Source: Bacteroidota bacterium
GTDB lineage: Bacteria > Bacteroidota > Bacteroidia > Chitinophagales > LD1
Reading direction: 5' to 3'
DNA: 61,520 nucleotides
Assembly (NCBI GenBank): GCA_947479455.1
Contig: CANJZE010000023.1
Coordinates: 1-61,520 of the forward strand
Positions 46,724 through 55,592 of this stretch are shown here, one piece after another. Below the pieces are notes generated by a model. It worked only from the letters and a program-made list of their open reading frames with translations. It was not told where the DNA came from and did no database searches. Position numbers and translations under genes: made by a program. Position 1 is the stretch's first letter. Each line of letters starts with the position of its first letter.

Positions 46724-47628
46724 CAGAATTTGTTTTCAAGTTTAATCCAGCTCTCTGGAATTACGGTTGAATAATCTTCGGTTGAATTAAGCCAAACTTT
46801 AGGTGCAATAATTTTTTTGTCTTCGTTTTGAGTAAGCCAAGCCCCCCACCAACTAAAAGTGGAATTAGGAATAACGTGATTTCTACAATGGGTCATTAAA
46901 CGAAGGTCTTCATAAAAATTTGGATAGTTGTGGGTTACAAATTCGTGCGCAAAGGGAATTTTGTAATTGTTCAGCACCCATTCGTTATCGTCCGAAAAAA
47001 TAAATACGCGCATGTTTTTTCCAAGCATATCGGCCATTGCTGTCAATGCATCATTGTAATATTGTTCGCCACAAACGTTGAACATTGGATTGGCTAAAAA
47101 ATTTGTTCTGCGTATGCTTATACAAACCGAATCGGTGTTCTGCATTCGTTTAATCACTTCTGCATTCTTTTCATTCACAGGATTTTTCAAAGTGAACTCT
47201 TTCAGAATTACGTTGCGGTGCTTCTTGAAATAAAGCTCGCTCACAAAATATCCTTCTACGTAAGTATTATCTTTAATGCGAAGCAGGTTTGGGTCAAACA
47301 AGGTTTCTTTTTCTTTTACCCAGCGTTTGCGGTAATAGGGTGCGCGTTCGTGTAATTTCTTGTTGATGTAGTAGGAAATACGATTACTGCCGTCAACAGT
47401 TTTTACTTTTTTAATTTCTTCTGGTGTGGCAATGTTTTCCTGAATGTTGAATTGATTTAAACCGTAATCGCGTTTGTAAGTAAAACCATACTGCGTTACT
47501 TCGGCATAATTGATATAGTAGGAGTTGTCAATTTTAAATTCACAATTTAAGTCAAGCCCACGCGCTCTACCATACGCGTACTGGCACAACTGGTTGCCTA
47601 TTCCCTGAAATATTTTTACAATAATCAT
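46723..47628 (-). CDS. GT11-family (alpha-1,2-fucosyltransferase-like) glycosyltransferase, 301 aa
   Basis: MIIVKIFQGIGNQLCQYAYGRA is the GT11 start with the G-x-G-N-Q motif. VCISIRRTNFLANP is the nucleotide-binding H-x-R-R-x-D-Y motif, here with Ser for His and TNF for the usual GDY. FSDDNEWV and PNSTFSWWGAWL complete the family set. GDP-fucose or another GDP or NDP 6-deoxysugar is a plausible donor; the altered motif leaves that open. It is the first gene of the minus-strand operon below the ABC exporter. Confidence 0.85.
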   Translation of the reverse strand: MIIVKIFQGIGNQLCQYAYGRARGLDLNCEFKIDNSYYINYAEVTQYGFTYKRDYGLNQFNIQENIATPEEIKKVKTVDGSNRISYYINKKLHERAPYYRKRWVKEKETLFDPNLLRIKDNTYVEGYFVSELYFKKHRNVILKEFTLKNPVNEKNAEVIKRMQNTDSVCISIRRTNFLANPMFNVCGEQYYNDALTAMADMLGKNMRVFIFSDDNEWVLNNYKIPFAHEFVTHNYPNFYEDLRLMTHCRNHVIPNSTFSWWGAWLTQNEDKKIIAPKVWLNSTEDYSTVIPESWIKLENKF

Positions 47629-47638
47629 CCGCTTGCTT

Positions 47639-48868
47639 TTAGGAAATTTTCCAATCTAATTTTGGGCGCACTGCTCCCGAAATATTTCCAAACCATTTTT
47701 CGTTTTCGCGGTTATCAAAAATTTCGAAGTTCATTACATTCTGAAAATAGAAAAGAGTAATAGAGCGCTGGCTTACGGCCATAATTGAAACGGTGTAATT
47801 ACCACTGTTCATCAAATTTGAAGGAATGGTGCAATTGCCTTTTACGCGTCCACAATTTACGCTTACCACAGTTGAAACCGTATTGAATATATGTTCACCT
47901 GTAATGGAGAATAGGTTAAGGCTGAAGTTAAATTCAGGATAATCGTTCTTTAAATCGAATTCAAAATGCAAATCGAAACCCTGGTTAATGTCGAGCGTTT
48001 CGCCTTCGTGAATGTGCAATTCAGCTTTGCGTAGTTTTACAATTTCATTTCCTGGTGCATTCTCCTCTTCAAAAATTACTTTCGAGTTATATTCTGTATT
48101 TCGCTTGAAATAAGAATTGATAACTGCAGTAGGGTTTCCAATTTCGGCTACTTGCCCCTTCTCGAGCAGCACCACTTCCTGACAAAGATTTTTTACTGCT
48201 TCCATGTTATGGCTTACAAACAAAACGGTTCGCCCTTGCGATGAAACATCTTTCATTTTGCCCAAACACTTGCGTTGAAAATCGGCATCGCCAACCGCCA
48301 GCACTTCATCTACAATTAAAATTTCGGGTTCCAGGTGTGCGGCTACAGCAAACGCTAAGCGCACATACATGCCGCTGCTGTAGCGTTTAACAGGTGTGTC
48401 AATAAATTTAGCTACGCCACTGAACTCCACTATCTCGTCAAACTTTCGCGCAACTTCTTTTTTGGTCATTCCTAAAATGGCGCCATTCAAAAAAATATTT
48501 TCGCGACCCGAAAGTTCCGGATGAAATCCGGTGCCTACTTCAAGCAAACTTGCCAGGCGACCTCTCATTTTTATTTTACCGGTAGAAGGTGCGGTAACGC
48601 GCGAAACAATTTTGAGCAACGTGCTTTTACCGGCTCCGTTTTTTCCAATGATACCCAGTACTTGTCCTTGGGTTACATTAAAACTTACATCGCGAAGGGC
48701 GATATGAATTCCGTCTTCACTTTGTTTCTGGCCAATGCGCAAAAGCGGATCTTCTTTGCCGGTTAATCGAGCAAAGCTGCGCTGAATGTCGCTCGCTAAA
48801 GTACCGGTACCAACTTTGCCCAGTTGGTAAACTTTTGAAACATGCTCAACTCTTATTACTGTACCCAT
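47639..48868 (-). CDS. wzt: ABC exporter ATPase of the Wzt type, 409 aa
   Basis: The nucleotide-binding domain (residues 1-260) has the Walker A loop GKNGAGKST, the signature YSSGMYVRLAFAVA, the Walker B ILIVDEVLAVGD and the H-loop VLFVSHN. A C-terminal beta-sandwich domain (about 270-405) follows. In Wzt proteins this domain binds the finished glycan and its terminal group. With the permease next to it, it exports a polysaccharide linked to undecaprenyl diphosphate across the inner membrane. It is 8 bp from the permease gene on the same strand. Confidence 0.95.
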   Translation of the reverse strand: MGTVIRVEHVSKVYQLGKVGTGTLASDIQRSFARLTGKEDPLLRIGQKQSEDGIHIALRDVSFNVTQGQVLGIIGKNGAGKSTLLKIVSRVTAPSTGKIKMRGRLASLLEVGTGFHPELSGRENIFLNGAILGMTKKEVARKFDEIVEFSGVAKFIDTPVKRYSSGMYVRLAFAVAAHLEPEILIVDEVLAVGDADFQRKCLGKMKDVSSQGRTVLFVSHNMEAVKNLCQEVVLLEKGQVAEIGNPTAVINSYFKRNTEYNSKVIFEEENAPGNEIVKLRKAELHIHEGETLDINQGFDLHFEFDLKNDYPEFNFSLNLFSITGEHIFNTVSTVVSVNCGRVKGNCTIPSNLMNSGNYTVSIMAVSQRSITLFYFQNVMNFEIFDNRENEKWFGNISGAVRPKLDWKIS

Positions 48869-48876
48869 ACTTTTGC

Positions 48877-49725
48877 TTAAACGGTATCCATAAAACTGTT
48901 TTCTACTCTTCTAAACATAAGCACCCCTATTATCAAAATTAAAATGGCTGCGACCGCGCTGTACAAAACTGTTTCTATTGAAAATGTTCCTTTACCCAAA
49001 AGAGCATAGCGAAATACTTCTACCACGGGCGAAAGTGGATTTAATGCTGCTATGGATTTAAATCTGCCTGGAATCAACGATAGCGGATAGATTACCGGGG
49101 TAGCATACATAGCTAGTTGCACACTAAAGCCAATGAGGTAATTTAAGTCGCGGTATTTAATAGTGAGTGATGAAACCAAAACCCCCAAGCCCAATCCCAT
49201 CATTGCTAAAATCAGAATCAAAAACGGAATGAATAGGATGTAAAAATTGGGATGAATATTTTCTCTATAAAAAAACAAAAACGGAATAATGAGCAAGCAT
49301 TGAATGCAAAAACTCATGAGGTTTGAAATAACCACAGCAATAGGAATAACCAAACGAGGAAAATATACTTTGCCAAAAATGCTGGCGTTGCCTATAAAGG
49401 TGTTCGATGTTTTAACCAAACATTGAGAAAAATAATTCCAAATAACTACGCCTGTTAGAATAAACAGAATGCGCGGAATTTCATCGGTAGGAACTTTAAC
49501 TATGGAAATAAAAATAGTGTAAACAGCGGTTGTAAACAGTGGTTGTAAAAAATGCCAAAGCGGACCGAGAATGGTTTGCTTGTAAACGGCAATAAAATCT
49601 CTGCGCACAAAGAGCAAAATCAAATCGCGGTAGCGCCAAAGTTCCCGTAAATTAAAATTGAAAATTCCTTCGGTAGGCTCTATTATTTGAGTCCATTCCT
49701 CATGTTGTATCTCCTCCTGCGTCAT
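48877..49725 (-). CDS. wzm: ABC exporter permease of the Wzm type, 282 aa
   Basis: Six membrane segments with the ABC-2 polysaccharide exporter layout. A cytoplasmic amphipathic start (NLRELWRYRDLILLFVRRDF) is followed by YKQTILGPLWHFLQP, the interfacial motif of this family, and LNPLSPVVEVFRY near the last segments. It forms the channel for the Wzt ATPase next to it. The start ATG is 24 bp from the stop of the aminotransferase gene. Presence of this pair shows that the glycan is exported by the ABC-dependent route rather than by Wzx. Confidence 0.95.
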   Translation of the reverse strand: MTQEEIQHEEWTQIIEPTEGIFNFNLRELWRYRDLILLFVRRDFIAVYKQTILGPLWHFLQPLFTTAVYTIFISIVKVPTDEIPRILFILTGVVIWNYFSQCLVKTSNTFIGNASIFGKVYFPRLVIPIAVVISNLMSFCIQCLLIIPFLFFYRENIHPNFYILFIPFLILILAMMGLGLGVLVSSLTIKYRDLNYLIGFSVQLAMYATPVIYPLSLIPGRFKSIAALNPLSPVVEVFRYALLGKGTFSIETVLYSAVAAILILIIGVLMFRRVENSFMDTV

Positions 49726-49749
49726 TGCGTACGAAAATATCCTTTTCCA

Positions 49750-50841
49750 CTAAGATTTAAAGCGCAGTACATGGCGCATAATCTGACAAATGCGTTTCAC
49801 CTGTTCGGCTTCTAATTCATAATAAAGCGGTAGGCAAAGTACTCGGCTCGAAACATCTGCTGTAATGGGAACGCTTTGTTTTTTTACGTAATTGAGAGTT
49901 GAAAGTGGCGGATAAAAATATCTACGTGGATGAATAAAATCTGCATGAAGCGAAAGCACCACGCTTTTTAAAATCGCTTCGCTTTCAAACAGCACAGGGT
50001 AGTAGGAATAATTGTATTCGGTTTCAGCAGGAATGCATGGTCGTGCGATTTGCAAATTATCTTTTAGCAAAAGTTCGTCATAAAGCTCGGTCAGCTCTTT
50101 TCGCTTACGAATAATTTCTTCCACGTAAGGAAACACGCACAAACCCATGGCCGCATGGAACTCCGAGTTTTTTGCATTAATGCCCACGCCCCAAAAATCT
50201 TCCTGACCTTTATGTCCAAAGTTGCGCATGTAATTGAATTTGTGCGCAGCGGTTTCATCGTTGGTTACAATTCCCCCACCTTCGGTGGTATGAAAAAGTT
50301 TGGTGGCATGAAAACTTAAAGTAGATGCATGACCGTAATTTACCAATGGCTTGCCTTTATACTTTACACCAAAAGCATGTGCTGCATCGTAAATAATTTT
50401 GAGCCCATGTTTGGTTGCAATTTTTTCTATGGCTTCCACATCACAAGGTATTCCATAAACGTGGGTCGCTAAAATGCCAGTGGTTTTTGCTGTAATTAGG
50501 GCTTCTATTTTTGTGGCATCTATACAAAGCGTAGTTGCATCAATATCGGCAAAAATAGGTTTGCAGTTTTCCCAAACTATAGAAGAGGTGGTGGCCACAT
50601 ACGAAAATGGAGTAGTAATAATTTCGCCCGAAAGTTCTAATCCTTTGATGGCAATTTGAATGGCCGAAGTGCCATTGTTTAAAAAGGAGAAATGTTTTGA
50701 CTCAAAATAAATTCTCAACTTTTCTTCTAGCTCAAGTAGTAGCGGACCATTGTTTGTGAGGTGCGCACGCTCCCAAATTCCTTTCAAATATTTTTGATAC
50801 AGTTCGGCTGGCGGAAGAAATGCGCGCGTAACGTTTATCAT
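49750..50841 (-). CDS. vioA: DegT/DnrJ/EryC1-family sugar aminotransferase (VioA-like)
   Basis: A PLP-dependent aminotransferase of 363 residues. The catalytic Lys181 sits in SFHATKLFHTTEGG; YDAAHAFG (151-158) binds PLP with Asp152. The start (INVTRAFLPPAELYQKYLKGIWERAHLTNNGP) fits the VioA/FdtB-like group, which makes dTDP-4-amino-4,6-dideoxy sugars. With the VioF-like formyltransferase in the same operon, dTDP-Qui4NFo is the likely product. The alternative is that this enzyme supplies the 3-amino group for the WlbA product. Confidence 0.78.
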   Translation of the reverse strand: MINVTRAFLPPAELYQKYLKGIWERAHLTNNGPLLLELEEKLRIYFESKHFSFLNNGTSAIQIAIKGLELSGEIITTPFSYVATTSSIVWENCKPIFADIDATTLCIDATKIEALITAKTTGILATHVYGIPCDVEAIEKIATKHGLKIIYDAAHAFGVKYKGKPLVNYGHASTLSFHATKLFHTTEGGGIVTNDETAAHKFNYMRNFGHKGQEDFWGVGINAKNSEFHAAMGLCVFPYVEEIIRKRKELTELYDELLLKDNLQIARPCIPAETEYNYSYYPVLFESEAILKSVVLSLHADFIHPRRYFYPPLSTLNYVKKQSVPITADVSSRVLCLPLYYELEAEQVKRICQIMRHVLRFKS

Positions 50842-50896
50842 AATTTTGTTTTAGAGTGAAAATAAAAAAACAAGTTGCTGTGTAAATAGAAAAACG

Positions 50897-52228
50897 CTAA
50901 TCAGATTCTGGATGGGTAATGCGGTAATGGGTAACAATAAGCAATACCGCTAATAACGGTTGAACCGGAATGCGATAACGCACCAAAGCGCCATAATTAA
51001 AACTGGTCATACCAATAGCAATTCCTACAATTATAATTATGGGAAGACAGAGCATAACTATATGGTCGCGAAACAAAACGTTTAGCGCTCGATACGCTCG
51101 GCCAGTTAAAAACACTCGAAAAAAATAGAACAAAAACACCAAGCTCTCGATGCCCGATAATAACATAACCGCATTCCGAATTTGCCAAACAAAGGGGCCA
51201 AACAAACAAATAACTAAAGCAAGCGGTGCTTTGCGAAGAATTCCTGCAAGGCTATAATCTACATCGTTTCCTAATGAATAAAACGAACCTCCCTTAGTTT
51301 CACCTAACGTGGTATGCCAGCTGTGAAAGCCTTCGGCTTTTTGTGCAAGTGCATCTAAGTTGTAAGACTGTACAGAGTTTCCAATGCCCTGAATAAAAAG
51401 ATATGAAGCTGCTCCGCCTACTAATAAAAAGATAGGCCCCGCAACAATTCGTAAAATACCACTCCTTAATGCACTGCGATAATAAACAGCGGTCATTAGC
51501 ATAGCACCGGGTATAATAGAAAACAAAATAAAGCCACGAATTGAAGAAATGATTATGCCCGAAATAACCAGCCAAAGAATATTTGCAACAATATTTTTTT
51601 TGCTGATAACTAACTGGTAGTAGGAAGTGATAAATAAAAAAATGCATCCAAGCATAATCGTGTCTTTTGACACACCCGAACCCCAAAACACTACTGATGG
51701 AATCATTAAAAATGCAATGGCAAATTGTTTTTCGAGCTTCGGATAAATCGAACAAAAAAGAGCGAATGCGCGGAACACAAAAATGTAAGAGATAAAACTA
51801 AAAACTACCGTGCATGCCATATAAGAGTTAAAGCAAAAAAGGTTGACAAATCCGCCAATGCGAATAGTAGTAAGCGATGCTGTTCCTCTTAACAAATAAG
51901 CTGCTCCATGTGTATAAACCTCATAATGACACTCGGGCGGGTAACCAGGAAGCGGGGTGAGTACAAAGTATAAACAGGTTACAGGGTCACGAAAAAACAA
52001 TTTAAACAAGGGCTTCATGGTGATGTAAAAATTGATGGTGTCACCCCCACGGTAGTAGAATAAATAAATGAAGGCAAAGCCAAGCGCGCCAAACATTTTA
52101 TAATTAAGTCCACGCATATAGTACCGCTGGTAAATAGGATTGCCAGCGTTTTTACTGCGTATAAAATTGGCGAAGAAATAAATGAACCCAAGATAGAGCG
52201 GCAATAAGAGTATGTCTATTACATCCAT
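50897..52228 (-). CDS. polytopic membrane protein, possible polysaccharide polymerase, 443 aa
   Basis: About ten hydrophobic segments separated by short loops and one larger loop (SVQSYNLDALAQKAEGFHSW...GNDVDYS, about residues 285-335). The large periplasmic loop and the RYRIPVQPLL near the last helix recall Wzy/EpsG-like polymerases and other glycan membrane enzymes, but there is no diagnostic motif. I do not assign a family. It is the first gene of the long minus-strand operon and divergent from asnB3. With an ABC exporter present, a Wzy would not be expected, so another membrane function (flippase, ligase, mannosyltransferase-like) is equally possible. Confidence 0.7.
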   Translation of the reverse strand: MDVIDILLLPLYLGFIYFFANFIRSKNAGNPIYQRYYMRGLNYKMFGALGFAFIYLFYYRGGDTINFYITMKPLFKLFFRDPVTCLYFVLTPLPGYPPECHYEVYTHGAAYLLRGTASLTTIRIGGFVNLFCFNSYMACTVVFSFISYIFVFRAFALFCSIYPKLEKQFAIAFLMIPSVVFWGSGVSKDTIMLGCIFLFITSYYQLVISKKNIVANILWLVISGIIISSIRGFILFSIIPGAMLMTAVYYRSALRSGILRIVAGPIFLLVGGAASYLFIQGIGNSVQSYNLDALAQKAEGFHSWHTTLGETKGGSFYSLGNDVDYSLAGILRKAPLALVICLFGPFVWQIRNAVMLLSGIESLVFLFYFFRVFLTGRAYRALNVLFRDHIVMLCLPIIIIVGIAIGMTSFNYGALVRYRIPVQPLLAVLLIVTHYRITHPESD

Positions 52229-52276
52229 AATTCAATTTCAAAAGTAAGCGATTATTTCAGTCGGCATGAATGGGTT

Positions 52277-52305
52277 TTGAAAAACCGCGCTACCTTTCAT
52301 CTTTG
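52277..52305 (+). promoter_or_regulatory. Bacteroidota-type promoter of asnB3
   Basis: TTG (52277-52279), 18 bp, and CATCTTTG (52298-52305), one mismatch to TAnnTTTG. Transcription would begin near 52312, 17 nt before the ATG. Confidence 0.45.
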
Positions 52306-52328
52306 CCGAAATTAGAATTACAAAACAC

Positions 52329-54230
52329 ATGTGCGGAATTGCCGGATATTTTTCGAAAGAAACTAATCACCACTACGAATCATTTTTGAATGATGCAGTT
52401 AAATCGCTTTCGAAGCGCGGCCCCGATTTACAACAAACAGAAGTTCTTTCTCCACAAATTGGTTTTGCTCATGCGCGCTTATCTATTATAGATACTTCCA
52501 CTGTTGCCAGTCAACCGATGAGTGATGCCAGCGGCAGATTCACGATAATTTTCAACGGAGAAATTTTCAATTACCGTGAACTGAAAGAGAAATTTCTTCG
52601 CGATGTAAAATTCAACTCAACTTCAGATACTGAAGTACTGCTTCAACTCTTTATTCAGCAACGCGAAAAGTGTTTACGGCATTTGAATGGCTTTTTTGCT
52701 TTTGCAGTTTACGATAACGAGAAGGAAGAAATTTTTATTGCCCGCGACCGTTCCGGAATAAAACCGCTGCATATTTATTCAGATGAAAAAATGATTGTGT
52801 TTGCTTCTGAATTGAAAGCCATTCTGAAGTTTCCAATCAAAAAAGAAATAGACTACAACACATTGGCTCTTTATCTTCAGTTGAATTATGTACCTGGAGA
52901 GCATTCTATTTTAAAGAACATTCAGCGACTAATGCCTGCACACTTTGCCGTTATTGATGCGAATGGAAATTTGAAAACAGAAAAATATTATTCGGTTCCT
53001 TACGAAGGCGGAAAAAAAATTGCTGACAAGGAGTTCAATTATGAATCATCAAAAGCAACACTTCGGAAATTAATTGAAGAGTCTGTTCAGCGAAGACTGG
53101 TTAGTGATGTTCCGCTGGGTTCATTTTTGAGTGGAGGAATTGATTCGTCTATAGTTTCGTATTGCGCGGCAAAAAATGTAAAGCAACTCAACACATTTTC
53201 CATCGGCTTTAGCGATGAACCTTATTTTGATGAAACAAAGTATGCCAATCTTGTTGCGCAGAAATTTGAAACCAATCACACCGTCTTCTCTATTTCGAAC
53301 GATGAAATGTTTTCGCACATCTTCAATATTCTCGATTACATAGATGAACCGTTTGCCGATTCATCGGCTATTGCCGTTTACATTCTCAGCAAAAAAACAA
53401 GAGAGAAAGTTACTGTTTCCCTTTCGGGCGATGGTGGCGATGAACTCTTTGGCGGTTACAATAAACATCAGGCAGAACTTCGTGCACGTCAAAACAATTT
53501 GTTGAATATGGTTATCGGTACCGGACTTCCGGTTTTCAAAATGCTTCCTAAGTCGCGCCATTCAAAATTTGGAAATTTATTTCGCCAGTTGCAGCGCTAT
53601 AGCGAAGGATTACAGCTTTCTGTTCCTGAACGTTATTGGCGTTGGTGTGTTTTTAATTCTGAAGAATCTGCTCTCTCACTTCTTCAAAACAAAAATGCAG
53701 TTGATAAAAATGAATTGGAAAAACGAAAACAATTTGTGCGCGATGCGGTGAAAGAAGATGGGGAGTTGAACGATATTTTTTTTGCTGATACACAAATGGT
53801 TTTACCTAATGACATGCTTACGAAAGTTGACCTCATGAGTATGGCAAATAGCTTGGAAGTGCGCGTGCCACTTCTTGATTATACGATTGTTGATTTTGCC
53901 TTTTCTCTTCCTGTTTCATTCAAGTTGGATAAAAATTCGGGAAAGAAAATTTTGAAAGATGCTTTCAGAAATGATTTGCCCGATGAACTTTTTCATCGTC
54001 CAAAACACGGTTTCGAGGTTCCTCTTTTAAAATGGATGAAAACAGGATTGCGCTCTTTGATTGAAGAAGAATTGCTTTCCAAAAAATTTATTGAGGCGCA
54101 AAACATTTTCGATGCTGCTGTTATTGAAAATCTGAAACAAAAATTATTCAGCAATAATCCTGAAGATGCACACGCTACTGTTTGGGGATTGCTGGTGTTT
54201 CAGTATTGGTACAAAAAATATTTTTTGTAG
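52329..54230 (+). CDS. asnB: asparagine synthase (glutamine-hydrolysing) homologue 3, 633 aa
   Basis: Cys2 of the glutaminase (MCGIAGYFSK), KRGPDL and FNGEIFNY are followed by the synthetase domain with SGGIDSS (residues 268-274) and LSGDGGDELFGGY. All catalytic elements are there. It differs from homologues 1 and 2 in strand and in its own promoter. It stands at the edge of the polysaccharide locus, so it might be the housekeeping copy; this is not decidable from sequence. The stop is 3 bp from the convergent Omp85-like gene. Confidence 0.9.
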   Translation: MCGIAGYFSKETNHHYESFLNDAVKSLSKRGPDLQQTEVLSPQIGFAHARLSIIDTSTVASQPMSDASGRFTIIFNGEIFNYRELKEKFLRDVKFNSTSDTEVLLQLFIQQREKCLRHLNGFFAFAVYDNEKEEIFIARDRSGIKPLHIYSDEKMIVFASELKAILKFPIKKEIDYNTLALYLQLNYVPGEHSILKNIQRLMPAHFAVIDANGNLKTEKYYSVPYEGGKKIADKEFNYESSKATLRKLIEESVQRRLVSDVPLGSFLSGGIDSSIVSYCAAKNVKQLNTFSIGFSDEPYFDETKYANLVAQKFETNHTVFSISNDEMFSHIFNILDYIDEPFADSSAIAVYILSKKTREKVTVSLSGDGGDELFGGYNKHQAELRARQNNLLNMVIGTGLPVFKMLPKSRHSKFGNLFRQLQRYSEGLQLSVPERYWRWCVFNSEESALSLLQNKNAVDKNELEKRKQFVRDAVKEDGELNDIFFADTQMVLPNDMLTKVDLMSMANSLEVRVPLLDYTIVDFAFSLPVSFKLDKNSGKKILKDAFRNDLPDELFHRPKHGFEVPLLKWMKTGLRSLIEEELLSKKFIEAQNIFDAAVIENLKQKLFSNNPEDAHATVWGLLVFQYWYKKYFL

Positions 54231-54233
54231 ATG

Positions 54234-55449
54234 CTAAAAGACTTCGTTTAGGTTAAACGCAAATCCACGGGAACCGCCAGTGCCAAATCCATAATCAACT
54301 GCAGAATTTGTATTGGTGCGTTTGTTCATTTTTATACGAAGACCCAAACCAACTCCCGGCTGGGCTTTCACAAAATTATTTCCGGGCCACTCAGAAAGTG
54401 TTTGCAGATTTCCGAATAATACACCTCCCAACAAACCGCTACGTAAAATGTTAAAGCGAAATTCTGTTTCTAAGTATATCATGTTTTTGCCCCTGAATCT
54501 TCCCATGGCATAACCGCGGCCGCTGTTGTTGTTCGTATCCCAGCCCGTGCTCGGCAAATCAAGATACGGAGGCTTGCCCGAAAGTGTAAGCCACAAATAT
54601 CCCCAAAGCGCAAAGCCCGCATCCCAGTGAATGGGCAGCGGAAAATATTTTCGGTAATCAACGGTGAGTGAATTATAGGTGCTACTGCTACCTAAAAATT
54701 TTTGATTGCTCCGAAACTGAAAATTGAAATACATACCACCCTTCGGATTGTTGGGGTTGGTTCTGCTATCGTACAAAAAATTAAGCGACAAACCCGATGA
54801 GGTGGTATTTTTGGAGTAGCCATATTTTTTGCAAATCGGTTGTCTTGCCTTCGGTTGCGCTTTCATCAATAATGTGCCAGTGATAATCGAAGTGGTAACC
54901 CAACCCAATGTTTATGTTTTGGGCTACTTCATAAAGCAAGGTTTCGTAGACGCGGATTTGTGAGTAGTTAATTTTATCGGCATTGGTTAGTAAAGTTTGG
55001 CTGCCTAAACCATAGGTGACGGTTGGAAAATTGTAATAGCGAAAATCGCCTACCAAACGAAATTTATCGTGATAAAAATACAAGTTTGAAAGCGAAGTGG
55101 TTATTACTTGATTGTATTGTGTGTATTGAAAATTGCTATTGAAGAAGGAAAGTTCATCTCGATTTTTTTTGCCGGTGTAAAAAGAAATATTGATGGGCAA
55201 TACACCCGCAACACCGGTGGCGATGGAATACCCTGGATACGGAAGAGCTGTGATAAACGGACCGTTAGGATTTTTTTTGCGCGAAAACAAACCACCACTT
55301 TTTTTCTTGAAAACCATCTTCACCAAATCAAGTACATCCATTTGCGTGCTGATAGAATCTTTGACTATTGGAGTTGGCGCGGGCATTTCTGCATGCAAAC
55401 AACCGATAGCGAAACAGCAAAAACAAAAAATAATTTTAGAGTAAAGCAT
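54234..55449 (-). pseudogene. BamA/TamA-type (Omp85) outer-membrane barrel protein, frameshifted
   Basis: Two reading frames join into one chain. The first part has a signal peptide (MLYSKIIFCFCCFAIGCLHA) and barrel strands such as GYSIATGVAGVLPINISFYTG. The second, in another frame, continues GLSLNFLYDSRTNPNNPKGG and ends GSRGFAFNLNEVF, the terminal barrel strand. Both match a D15/Omp85 beta-barrel without POTRA domains. The frames meet at an A6 run (plus-strand T6 at 54825-54830). Deleting one base gives TTDLQKYGYSKNTTSSG, so the lesion is a +1. It may be a sequencing indel. The ATG at 55449 is used rather than the one at 55467. Confidence 0.8.
54825..54830 (-). other. +1 frameshift site in an A6 run
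   Basis: Six A on the coding strand where five keep the barrel gene in frame; the flanking codons on each side read as expected barrel sequence. Confidence 0.7.
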
Positions 55450-55592
55450 TGTTTCAAATAAATTCAAACAGCTAAATTTTCGGTCGCAACAATAAGGAAT
55501 TGAGCTACGACACTCTAGCCTATGGAATGTTTAATATCCTCGGTTAAATTTTTGATTTCTGAAATATAGGACGGAAGAATAAAGAGCCGCTC

